Shown: in pieces, positions 13,893 through 21,714 of the stretch
Position numbering within the stretch: position 1 is the stretch's first letter
Layout of the letters: the number at the start of each line of letters is the position of its first letter
Assembly: GCA_009176605.1 (NCBI GenBank)
Contig: SEYY01022461.1
Span: 1-21,714, forward strand
Reading direction: 5' to 3'
Length of the DNA stretch: 21,714 nt
Source of the DNA: Armadillidium nasatum
Taxonomy: Eukaryota > Arthropoda > Malacostraca > Isopoda > Armadillidiidae
Position numbers and translations under genes: made by a program
Notes under the pieces: model-generated
The model's input: the letters and a program-made list of their open reading frames with translations, nothing else
What the model was told of the DNA's origin: nothing
Databases searched by the model: none

Positions 13893-13984
13893 ATCTTTTA
13901 AGTTTTTTACATTTGCGTGTGAAAGCATGTGTCTTTTGAAGTCTGATTTCATTTTACATTCAAAGGAGCAGTGACAACATTTAA
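13893..13984 (-). pseudogene. Extra zinc finger beyond the ZNF2 stop, out of frame
   Basis: Immediately past the ZNF2 stop the minus strand still encodes a full finger in the next frame: FKCCHCSFECKMKSDFKRHM and LSHANVK, with all four zinc ligands. ZNF2 enters it through HNNIFI and then TAA, where a paralogous linker would read into LFKC; a one-base shift in the AT-rich linker (about 13984-13992) accounts for it. The finger is then followed by LINE copy A. It may be a recently lost finger or a sequencing indel. Confidence 0.75.
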
Positions 13985-14625
13985 ATAAATATATTGTTGT
14001 GAGTTTGCGTATGTCTTATTAAGTTTGGCATGAAATCACAGTGGAAACTGCATTGGGCGCATTTTAACTTTCCTCTACTGTGTGTTCTAAAATGAGTCTC
14101 AACATTTAAATGTGTATGGACATGTTTTTTTAAGTCTGCTTTCTGATTACATTTATAAGAGCAGACAGAACATTTAAATTTCCCCTTTGCGTGTGTAAGC
14201 ATGTGTCCTTTTAAGTTTGATTTCCTTTTACATTCATAGGAGCAGTAAAAACATTTAAATAATTTTACATTTGTATGTGTAAGCATGTGCATTTTTAAGT
14301 TTCCTTTATAACTGCATTCATAGGAGCAGTCAGAACATTTAAATAACATTATTTTATGGTGACTTAGCAAATGTCTTTTTAAGTTTGATATGAATTTACA
14401 CTGAAAATTGCAATGGGCGCATTTTAATTTTGCTTTACTCTGTGTTTTTAAATGAGTCTTCAACTCATCTTTGCTTTGAAAACAAAAATTACAATATCCA
14501 CTGCTGGGGTTTTCAAGATGATTATTCTTAATACTTTTTTGATGCATCACAGCCTTCCGAAGTGTTCTTGAAGTTCTTTTCATTTTAGAACCTTTTCCTC
14601 CTCCTGCAGCATCGCTGATGGGGCT
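13981..14625 (-). CDS. ZNF2 exon 3: C2H2 zinc-finger array (five good fingers)
   Basis: This is the terminal exon, 215 codons including TAA. The acceptor TTTTACACAG precedes 14625. The phase-0 frame begins SPISDAAGGGKGSKM, paralogous to ZNF1 exon 3. A basic stretch (SRTLRKAVMHQKSIKNN) and a degenerate finger (YCNFCFQSKDELKTHLKTQ) precede five C-x2-C-x12-H-x3-H fingers: LKCAHC, FKCSDC, FKCFYC, FKCSVC and LKCAQC types. Between fingers four and five, a leftover VETHFRTH looks like the tail of a deleted finger. It is shorter than ZNF1 because of finger loss and a terminal frameshift. Joined to exons 1 and 2 it gives a predicted 324-residue nuclear DNA-binding protein. Confidence 0.85.
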   Translation of the reverse strand, partial: SPISDAAGGGKGSKMKRTSRTLRKAVMHQKSIKNNHLENPSSGYCNFCFQSKDELKTHLKTQSKAKLKCAHCNFQCKFISNLKRHLLSHHKIMLFKCSDCSYECSYKGNLKMHMLTHTNVKLFKCFYCSYECKRKSNLKGHMLTHAKGKFKCSVCSYKCNQKADLKKHVHTHLNVETHFRTHSRGKLKCAQCSFHCDFMPNLIRHTQTHNNIFI

Positions 14626-14826
14626 CTGTGTAAAACAATAAATGAAATTAGTAAAAATGTAGAAAGAATTAAAACACTTTAATGTCTTAAATGCAAAATT
14701 ATTATAATTAAAACACCTTTAACATTTTAAATTTCCATTTAATAAAAATAAATATATATGTTGGCACTCTTAAAAAAGAAAAAATAATAATAATTTAAAT
14801 AGTTTTCATTACTTATTAAATTCATC

Positions 14827-14834
<8 letters not shown>

Positions 14835-14866
<32 letters not shown>
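14835..14866. repeat. A32 homopolymer (mirror of T65 at 5748-5812)
   Basis: On the ZNF2 strand this is a T run about 210 bp upstream of the exon 3 acceptor. Homology with the ZNF1 intron ends here. Confidence 0.9.
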
Positions 14867-14869
<3 letters not shown>

Positions 14870-15047
14870 GATTATTAATCGTCATCGGCAAAATCGACTT
14901 TGTTTATCAATCGTCAAAGTCAATTTTCTGCAGATTATTTTGACGATTATTTTACATATATTGATTTACAAATATCTCAGCTCCACCCTCTTCCATTAAG
15001 AGTAAAGAAAGTTTGTTTAGTTGTGGGGGCCAAATATACTCCCAAGA

Positions 15048-15370
15048 CAAAACTGAAGAGGACCACAGGGTGGTTGTTAATTTTTAGTGTTTGGGCTCGG
15101 GAAGAGCCGTGAAGAGGACCACAAGAAGGTGGTTGTCAATTTTTTGTGTTTTGGGCTCGGGAAGAGCCGTGAAGAGGACCACAAGAAGGTGGTTGTCAAT
15201 TTTTTTGTGTTTGGGGTAGGGAAGAGAGCTGTAAAGAGGACCGCAAGAAGGTGGTTGTCAATTTTTGGTTTGGGCTCAGGAAGAGAGGCATAAAAAGAAC
15301 CACAAGAGGGTAGTCGTTAGGTTTTAACGTTTGGACTCGGGAAGAGAGCCGTGAAAAGAACCACATGAAG
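15048..15370. repeat. Minisatellite 1, about 60 bp unit, about 5 copies
   Basis: The unit holds GGGCTCGGGAAGAG, GAAGAGGACCACAAGAAGG and TGGTTGTCAATTTTTTGTG. The GGGCTCGG word recurs at 15093, 15153, 15213, 15272 and 15333, so the period is 59-61 bp. The second and third units are nearly identical and the outer ones diverged. It is in ZNF2 intron 2; open reading through it is incidental. Confidence 0.92.
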
Positions 15371-15393
15371 ATGATAAGCTTTGAAAATGAGAT

Positions 15394-15724
15394 TTGCCAG
15401 CCTTGTTCATAGGGGCGTGTTGTATAATTATTTGACAGTCATTGCCAGCCTTGTTCATAGGGGCGTGTTGTATAATTATTTGACAGTCATTGCCAGCAGC
15501 TTGTTCATAGGGGCGTGTTGTATAATTATTTGACAGTCATTGCCAGCCTTGTTCATGGGGCGTGTTGTATAATTATTTGACAGTAAGCCTTGTTCATAGG
15601 GGCGTGTTGTATAATTATTTGACAGTCATTGCCAGCCTTGTTCATAGGGGCGTGTTGTATAATTATTTGACAGCCATTGCCAGCCTTGTTCATAGGGGCG
15701 TGTTGTATAATTATTTGACAGTCA
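15394..15724. repeat. Minisatellite 2, about 48 bp unit, seven copies
   Basis: The unit runs TTGCCAGCCTTGTTCATAGG, then GGCGTGTTGTATAATTATTT, then GACAGTCA. Starts fall at 15394, 15442, 15490, 15540, a shortened one near 15585, 15629 and 15677. Units are near-identical apart from a 2-bp insertion (unit 3), a missing A (unit 4) and a deletion of the CATTGCC part before unit 5. It directly follows minisatellite 1. Confidence 0.95.
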
Positions 15725-16130
15725 TACTTGAGAAAATGAGATAATGAGCTAAGCAAGTATAAGAGTTAATATATTAGCTGTGCAAATAATTTAAAGAACT
15801 GACAATGACTATCATCTATTTCTCTCATAACCTATCTGGGGAATTCACCTACTACTTTTCTACTGAAAACAACCTTACCACCTTGGTAATGAACCCAACA
15901 AACTTGGATCTTTTCTTAAAAGGTGGATTTTTTTTTTTTTTTTGATGGTTGGTCATTAGTTTTGGGCTTATAACATTTTTTCTATAACTTTTTTTTACAT
16001 GAAAAAAAGCTAAATACACTGAAAACTTCATAAGAATAGGCTGAAAATTAATTTTTTTTTAGAAATTGGTCACTCTCCTTAACCTCCTTAACCTCTTGTC
16101 CTTATTATTATATTGTTAAATTCTTTCCTC
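15725..16130. other. Unassigned ZNF2 intron sequence
   Basis: AT-rich with a T run at about 15928-15943. No motif recognised. Confidence 0.5.
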
Positions 16131-16164
16131 CTTTGAGTTTAAAATTGCTGCTACTACATTTATT

Positions 16165-16600
16165 ACCTACTTTAGAAACAAAGTTTCTAGCGCACTGGGC
16201 TGTTTGGAGGTTGAATACGAGGAAAAGAAAGAAGGTTGAGCTTTTCAAAATAGAGGGTCTGGAAGCGGTTTTGGTATAAGTAGAAGAGAGGGGGTCAGGA
16301 ATATTAGGATAAGGGAGATGTGTTGCTGGAGAAGGGGTTTGGTTAGGAGAGCTGAACAGAGTATTCTGAGGTGGTTTGGATATGTTTGCAAGATGAATGA
16401 GGAGAGGTTGGCAAAAAAGGTGGAGACTGAAGGGAGGTTGGATGAACGTGGTCAAGAAGTTATTGAGGAACAGAGGGTTGAGATGGGAGGAGGGTGTGAC
16501 GTTGATGGAAGATAGAAGTTGAGTGGAAAAGAGTGGCAAGTTTTTTAGAGTGTTAGGAATGATTGCGACTTAAGGTAAACATCACCCCACGATTGCGGGA
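16165..16600 (+). mobile_element. LINE remnant, RT C terminus (right-arm partner of 1805-2250)
   Basis: The plus strand reads FGISRREGVRNIRIREM (about 16270), RRAEQSILRWFGYVCKMNEE (about 16345), RLAKKV and, after shifts, [10 protein letters not shown] (about 16523). It is the same element as at 1805-2250, antisense in the paralogous intron, so the insertion predates the duplication. At its left edge (about 16135-16200), read on the minus strand, GCGCTAGAAACTTTG and TAATAAATGTAGTAGCAGC resemble the 3' terminus of the first LINE family (1380-1450), a second short insertion stub. Confidence 0.7.
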
Positions 16601-16602
16601 AA

Positions 16603-16862
<260 letters not shown>

Positions 16863-16946
16863 ATTTATAATCATTAAATTGTTTTCAACTAATTTCATGG
16901 GTTACAAGATCTTAATTAACAAAACTTTTAAAATTTTTATTCATAC

Positions 16947-17162
16947 CTGATTTTGATCCATGGCACAAATATTGTCAAAAGTTTCGTCATTCGTTGTGTC
17001 TTCCTTCTCAAAATCAAAAGCTTCTTCTTTTAATTCAATTTCTTCCTCCTTAACATCACATGACTCTTCTTTTACATCAATTTCTTCCTCTTCAACATCA
17101 AATGGTTCTTCTTTTACTTCAATTTCATTTTTCACATCGATGGATCCAAAACAATTTCTCTC
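16947..17162 (-). CDS. ZNF2 exon 2: acidic VKEE-repeat leader
   Basis: This is an internal exon of exactly 72 codons. The acceptor TTTTGAACAG precedes GAG at 17162, the donor is CAG|GTATGA after 16947, and both are phase 0. It starts [19 protein letters not shown] and contains two consecutive 14-residue units of the form xxDVxEEEIxxKEE, giving VKEE three times and LKEE once. These are possible SUMO-acceptor sites by pattern (inference). ZNF1 has one unit fewer and one codon fewer, all in frame. It connects exon 1 (19034) to exon 3 (14625). Confidence 0.82.
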
Positions 17163-17229
17163 CTGTTCAAAATATTTTATAAGACTCAATATTTTTCACA
17201 TGGATAAAATACTATTGTTAAAAAAAGCT

Positions 17230-18380
17230 ACTACCACTATCAATACATTTATTACTTACTCAATGCGCAAAGCTTCTACAGCACTGGCCTGTGGCTAACT
17301 TTTTTCAACAACTCCTATCTTTAACTTTCTTTCCAGCTTCACCCTAACTCCATCCCATCATCTTTAGATCCTCTTTCATAGTTCTTCTCCATGTTCCCGT
17401 ACGTCTTCCTCTTACTCTCTGTCCACACGGTGTCCATCTCACAGTCTCCTTCCTCACCTCATTCATTTCTCTCCAGAAATGTCCAAAGTAGGTAAATTTT
17501 CTCCTGAATACTTCCATTCAGATCTTTTACTCTTTTCATTTTTAACTTCTTGTTGCTTATAATTTAAAGCCTGAATATCTGCATCATTCTTCGCAAAAAC
17601 TTGTTTTCAAATACTCTAAGTTTTCTCATATCATCTGCTTTGCGCTTCATATTTCGCATCTATACAGCAATACCGATTTTATATTGCTAATATACAGGGT
17701 GATTTAAAATTATGGTAAAAATTTTTGGTAACTCATAAAACATGCAAAAATAAAGGTAAAAGTTCCTAAGCACATTAAGTCATACTTTTACCTTTATTTT
17801 TGCCTGTCTTATCAGTTACCAAAAAGTTTTACCATAATTTTGAATCACCCTGTATAGCTTAACTTTAGTCTTTATGTTAACACTTTTGGTCTTCCATATC
17901 TTGTTTAGCATATTGAAGCTTACTCTTGCCTTCTTTATTCCCTCTTAATATCCTCCTGTTCTTGTCAACTTTTACCCCAAATATTCAAATTCTCTCACCT
18001 TCTCCAATATTTTACCATCAATGTTTAGATTTTTGTCTCTCTGAGTTTCAAACAATAACCTTTGTTTTTCCCCATTTATTTTCAGTCCCATTTTCTCATC
18101 CATATTTTTCCATTTTATTTACCTTCTCCTGTGAATCTCTATGTGTATAAGTCATTAGGCAAATGTTGTCTGCAAAATCAACATCTTCCAACTACTCCAT
18201 CATTTTCCATCTAATTCCTCTCCCTCTTCCTTCCACTACCTTCTTCATCACCCAGTCAAGACTCAATTGCCACAATGAATAAAGTTGCTGATACATTGCA
18301 TGCCTCTCTGACTCCACATTTTACTCCAAATTCAAATAAATATATTTCATTTGTATTCCAAGACATGTGGCAATATCACT
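17230..18380 (-). mobile_element. LINE remnant, RT C-terminal half (right-arm copy)
   Basis: It is the partner of 480-1455. The minus strand keeps clearer pieces such as LDWVMKKVVEG (about 18260), LEDVDFADNICLMTYTHRD (about 18190-18130) and EKVNKM. FADN stands where FADD is expected, as in the left copy, so the catalytic change predates the duplication. It ends with GTAGAAGCTTTG and a TAATAAATGTATTGATAG tail near 17235. It is broken by the MITE at 17695-17852 and by shifts. Confidence 0.72.
17695..17852. mobile_element. MITE-like hairpin transposon with TA target duplication
   Basis: The element starts CAGGGTGATTTAAAATTATG and ends with the complement of CAGGGTGATTCAAAATTATG. Arms of roughly 69 bp are almost fully complementary, leaving a loop of about 20 bp. 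It is flanked by TA on both sides (17693-17694 and 17853-17854). CAGGGTG...CACCCTG termini with TA duplications are typical of Tc1/mariner-derived MITEs. The left arm has the uninterrupted site (AACTATATATTAGCAATAT near 983-1001), an empty allele that proves insertion. Confidence 0.93.
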
Positions 18381-19033
18381 ATGATGAAGTCGATACTAAA
18401 GCAAAGGATTTTAGGCATTATGTATACCTGCTACAATAAATTATCAAACACTGAGTTTTAATATATTAATAAAAAAGAAATGAAACTTATGATGGCAAAG
18501 CAATTTGATGCAGCAGAGAGTTCTTTTGTCAGTCCCTGGTTTTGAGGAACAGAGATCGTAACTGTTCAACAAGACTAACTCTAAAACATTATTGGTTTCC
18601 CTATTTTGAGTCATCAGAGAAGTATAACAGCAAATTTGTTTTAATAATTCTTTGGTTTTAAATTTTGAAAATATTTTTGCTTGGACCTTTTCTCAATCTT
18701 TATATTTTCATTTTCTTACAAAAGTTTATTCATTTGACTAAATTTATATTCTTTTATAATATATTTCTGTATGTGCAGTAAAGCAAGAAGTGGCAAAAGT
18801 CTAGTTACACAAATGAAATCCTTTACTGGTCCTGTGCAAATTAAAAAAAAAAAATGCTATAGTCTCAAGAGTTCTATACTAAGCATATCCCTTAATTGTT
18901 TGCAAGTTTGCAAACAGTTTATTAAATTGTGATTGGTTAATAAGAGTTGATTTTATTAAGGCCTTACAATAACAACAACAAGAAAAACAACAAAAATAAT
19001 AAAAATAATAATAATAATAATGGTTTCTCATAC

Positions 19034-19147
19034 CTCAATTTCTTCCAGTGTTGAAAGTTGTTCTAAATGAATGTTACTTTCTTTATTATCTTCTTCGCTA
19101 CTTTCAAAAAGTTGAACTTTGATTTCTGATTCACAATTCATATCCAT
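19034..19147 (-). CDS. ZNF2 exon 1: start exon of the zinc-finger protein
   Basis: This short first coding exon of 38 codons starts at ATGGATATG (19147; a second ATG lies two codons on). It ends GAA ATT GAG at 19034, followed by the donor GTATGA, phase 0, matching the phase-0 acceptor of exon 2. The product begins MDMNCESEIKVQLFESSEED and is acidic, in keeping with the exon 2 leader. Exon 1, 2 and 3 lengths (114, 216 and 645 nt) are all multiples of three and read open throughout, which is the main support for this model. No counterpart for ZNF1 is in the window. It was found by splice logic rather than by homology I can cite. Confidence 0.75.
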
Positions 19148-19330
19148 AATTATTAAAAATGTTTTAATTAATTAATTCAAATTCAAAATGTCTCAGAAAG
19201 ACAAATAATTTTTGCTTACTGAAAAAGAAAAAAAAAATTATTTTATAAATCAGAATTTACTTATTAGGTAACAGTAAATACAATCTTAATTCTTTGAAAA
19301 TTCATTTAAAAAAAGCATAATATATACCAT
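19148..19330 (-). promoter_or_regulatory. Putative ZNF2 5' UTR and splice acceptor
   Basis: On the minus strand a pyrimidine tract TTTTTTTTTCTTTTTCAG ends at 19219, followed by about 71 bases before the start codon. This is a good candidate acceptor for a 5'-UTR intron, so the true promoter may lie further right. No TATA or initiator can be called with confidence in such AT-rich DNA. Confidence 0.4.
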
Positions 19331-20107
19331 AAGATAGGGGAGGGTAATGAAAATTTCAACTTTCAGGAGTTGCGAAAAATCAAGATTAAATGATATAACT
19401 TAATAATTTTTTTTGAGAAATATGACAATTTCCGATATTTTGATAGAAAAAAATACATGGAAATATGCGAATTACTATTTTTTATAACTTGTTGAAAATT
19501 TAAGGTGACAAAAAAATGAAACAGGGTAAAACTAACCATTGTACAATATTAAAAATGGTTATTCAGTAGTGCTTTTAATTAACATAAATGGATAAAACTA
19601 GTATTTTGATTATCTAGAACATAATTTAAAGAAAAGTGTTTGGACCGAAATATTCAACAAAAATTGAAGACATGTATGGGGGTAAAATTAATGCAAATTT
19701 TTCAGTATATTCCCATTGTCAAAATGACTTGATAATTGATCTTGCAGATAGTTAAATCATCAAATTCATTTTGTTATACTTGAAAATTTTCAAGTTGGCT
19801 GCCCAAAAAATCTGAATTATGGCAAATATCCTGTAAACATGAAATGTCAAATTTAGTTGGAATTTTTTCATAGTCAATTTCTATTTTTTGTTTTTTTTTT
19901 GGACATTAGAAAATTTTTTGTATTGTCAACCCAAAAAAAGGGGAAATTATTTTGAGTTACAATTATCATTTAAATTTATTTTATATAAAACATTGAAATA
20001 TAAAAACTATTCTACCAAAAAAATTCAAAATTGAGAATATAAATTTGTTTTCCTAAAGAATTTTTTTTATTAAAGTTCTATTTTTGAAGGTCTTTAACTT
20101 TACTTTT
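19331..20107. other. AT-rich region between ZNF2 and the ZNF3 tail
   Basis: No coding, structural RNA or transposon signature recognised; many A and T runs. Confidence 0.6.
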
Positions 20108-20303
<196 letters not shown>

Positions 20304-20324
20304 TTTTTTTTTCCCATAACTGAA

Positions 20325-20590
20325 AAATAATAATGGTCAGGTAATAATTTCATGGCCTTCTTACCATCATCCTTAGTATCTCTTATGATAGAGGGATAAA
20401 CTTCTATCATCTAGAACTAACACTAACTCTGCAAAAACTTTTGCATTATCATCGCTATCAACATTAGCGGTAGAATCACTTATCACGTGCAGCAAATTTT
20501 GCAGCCTTAAATGTCCTAAAAATTTAACTTCCCATAATTCGTATATTTTTCTACATCGCCATCGAAATATAAACGTCTGAGCCCATAACC
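20325..20590 (-). pseudogene. Copia-type gag start with primer-binding site
   Basis: The minus strand begins GGTTATGGGCTCAG (20590-20577), very close to the primer-binding site of Drosophila copia (GGTTATGGGCCCAG, recalled), directly after the LTR end. Gag remnants follow: RLYFDGDVEK, then after shifts HLRLQNLL, LVLDDRSL and IIRDTKDDGKKAMKLLPDHY, down to 20325. It then runs into A/T runs and the (TA)n tract, so it is cut off about 250 bp into gag. It is the inverted counterpart of 7517-7745. Confidence 0.8.
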
Positions 20591-20862
20591 TGTTGCCATA
20601 TTATTTGTCATGATAGCGGAAATATAAATATAAATGTTACATTTGGGCAGGTCATAGAGACAAACAGCTACTCTTCCCTAGGCCTTTATTTACAAGTAAA
20701 AAACATAGTACAACATCATGCTTCAACACGAGAGAGAGAATGAGATTACAAAATATTATCACATGGGTAGTCTACATAATGGAATATAGTCTTTACTAAA
20801 TGGTAATAAAGAAAATATTTATACATTATTAATAGTACATATACTTTTGGTTAACTCCAACA
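20591..20862 (-). mobile_element. Complete copia-type LTR, 272 bp
   Basis: It starts TGTTGGAGTTAACC at 20862 and ends AATATGGCAACA at 20591, so the termini are TGTTG...CAACA, a 5-bp inverted repeat with the canonical TG...CA. AATAAAGG (a possible polyadenylation signal) lies near 20690. The primer-binding site abuts it. An ATG in the last part of the LTR is in frame with GYGLRRLYFDGDVEK, so gag may start inside the LTR or just after it. Partner LTR at 7333-7516 is truncated. Confidence 0.8.
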
Positions 20863-21258
20863 CCTTCGATAAGGAATTCAACGGTTAATTTATTACTTTA
20901 AAAGAACAGAAAATTTTCCCTTGTCTTTTGTTTAAGTGAAAGGATGTCAAATGTGACACGTTCTTCTTCTGATGGTTTACTTCTACAATTTTGTCACTTT
21001 AAAAGTTTTCTTCTACTATTGTCCTTTTAACTGTATTTCAACTTTCCTACTTTTTGGGTCACAATGAAAAATAAAGTTTATCTCTCACTTTAAGCAATCA
21101 CAATCATTAAATTAGTTATGCTGTGAAATGTAGCATCAGTTTTGTTTTCAATTATGCTCCTGTCCATAACTCCCTTTTTCAAAAGCATCTTTCTTCTCCC
21201 CCTTGAATTTCCTTTCTTTGAGAATTGTTGTCTTGAGTATAGTGAGCACCAGTAAATT
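20863..21258 (-). other. ZNF3 3' flank / putative 3' UTR
   Basis: Inverted homologue of 6956-7332, including the AATAAATTAAC candidate polyadenylation signal near 20885-20896. Confidence 0.6.
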
Positions 21259-21714
21259 TCAGTTTATGTGTGAAAACATATGTTTTTTTAAGCTTTCTTT
21301 TTGATCACATTTATAGGAACAGTAAGAACATTTAAATAATTTTACGTTTGTGTGTGTAAGCATATGTATTTTTAAGCTTCCTTTAAGATTACATTCATAA
21401 GAACAGTGAGAACATTTAAATAATTTCACGTTTGCATGTGAAAGCATGTGTAGTTTTAAGCTTCCTTTCTGATTACATTCATAGGAACACTCAAAACATT
21501 TAAATAATTTTACATTTGCGTGTGTAGCCATGTGTGGAACATTTAAATAATTTACGTTTGTGTGTGTAAGCATGTGTATTTTTAAGCTTCCTTTGATTAC
21601 ATTCATAGGAACAGTCAGAACATTTAAATAATTTTACGTTCGTGTGTCTAAGCATGTGTCTTATTAAGGTTCCTTTACGATTACTTCCATAGGAACATTC
21701 AGAACATTTAAATA
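21259..21714 (-). pseudogene. ZNF3: partial, frameshifted C2H2 zinc-finger exon
   Basis: This is the 3' end of a third family member, entering from the right edge. From the edge inward it encodes a finger like ZNF1's ninth (FKCSECSYGSNRKGTLIRHM), then FKCSDCSYECN. There a 2-base loss (near 21592; AATCAAAGG for AATCAGAAAGG) shifts the frame, which reaches a stop near 21500. A 1-base loss near 21550 and loss of most of one finger follow. The last three fingers, FKCFEC, FKCSHC and FKCSYC types, are intact in the original frame down to TGA at 21259, with the same end as ZNF1 (AAC TGA AAT TTA CTG). It is likely a pseudogene, unless the indels are sequencing errors. It is in tandem with and upstream of ZNF2. 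Confidence 0.8.

Larger units (their letters stand above)
16870..19020. repeat. Right arm of large inverted duplication (partner 1-1790)
   Basis: This is the complement of the left arm, with the LINE, ZNF exon 2 and flanks in mirrored order. It is about 360 bp longer, chiefly through the MITE at 17695-17852 and the 45-bp longer exon 2. It ends in an AAT-rich run at 18990-19020 opposite the (ATT)n at 1-47. Confidence 0.85.

Noticed and set aside
13591..13974. 127-codon hydrophobic plus-strand open frame
   Set aside because: It is the antisense shadow of LINE copy A, whose minus strand carries NWKTPGPDKV here.
15048..15293. Open frame with a repeated GLGKSREEDHKKVV peptide
   Set aside because: A by-product of the 60-bp unit being a multiple of three; outer units break the frame, and it lies antisense in an intron.
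15394..15724. CRISPR-like regular repeats
   Set aside because: Units abut with no unique spacers, and the context is a eukaryotic intron; it is a minisatellite. The repeated-peptide frame on its minus strand is a by-product.

Overview
The window is eukaryotic, AT-rich and dense in transposons. It is most likely from an arthropod, and a crustacean is plausible. The reasons are spliced C2H2 zinc-finger genes with acidic VKEE-rich leaders, several LINE families whose protein remnants resemble elements common in crustacean and other arthropod genomes, a Drosophila-copia-like primer-binding site, and five (TA)n tracts of about 130-255 bp. The organism is an inference; no species-diagnostic gene is present. 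I see no tRNA, rRNA, operon or CRISPR.

The backbone is a zinc-finger (ZNF) gene family in three copies. ZNF1 (+ strand) has exon 2 at 1519-1689 and exon 3 at 6011-6955; its first coding exon should lie left of the window. ZNF2 (- strand) is complete, with exon 1 at 19147-19034, exon 2 at 17162-16947 and exon 3 at 14625-13981. All its introns are phase 0, and the predicted protein is 324 residues. ZNF3 (- strand) enters from the right edge, covers 21714-21259 and is frameshifted. ZNF1 and ZNF2 converge as a large imperfect inverted duplication: 1-1790 pairs with about 16870-19020, 1800-2250 with 16165-16600, and 5748-6955 with 13890-14866. The ZNF1 tail and 3' flank (about 6500-7740) also pair in inverted orientation with the ZNF3 tail (20325-21714).

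Layout from left to right: a LINE (480-1455) ending just before ZNF1 exon 2; a ZNF1 intron holding two further LINE families, a decayed hAT transposon and two (TA)n tracts (1690-6010); ZNF1 exon 3 and its 3' flank; a decayed copia-type LTR element (7333-8710); AT-rich filler (8711-10055); two same-strand copies of a third type of LINE reverse transcriptase (10056-11160 and 11740-13890), each next to a stray zinc finger; ZNF2 exon 3; a ZNF2 intron with two minisatellites, a LINE and a (TA)n tract; ZNF2 exon 2; the mirrored LINE with a hairpin MITE inserted in it; ZNF2 exon 1 with its putative 5' region; AT-rich filler; a (TA)n tract; the mirrored copia gag, primer-binding site and LTR; and ZNF3.

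The genes probably encode nuclear DNA-binding regulators: an acidic leader with possible SUMO-acceptor sites followed by a finger array. The rest of the window records how transposons, tandem-repeat change and inverted duplication have reshaped the family. I found no convincing new multi-gene system. The most useful points are the intact three-exon model, the in-frame leader-repeat difference between paralogues, datable nested insertions, and a LINE lying twice beside zinc-finger sequence.
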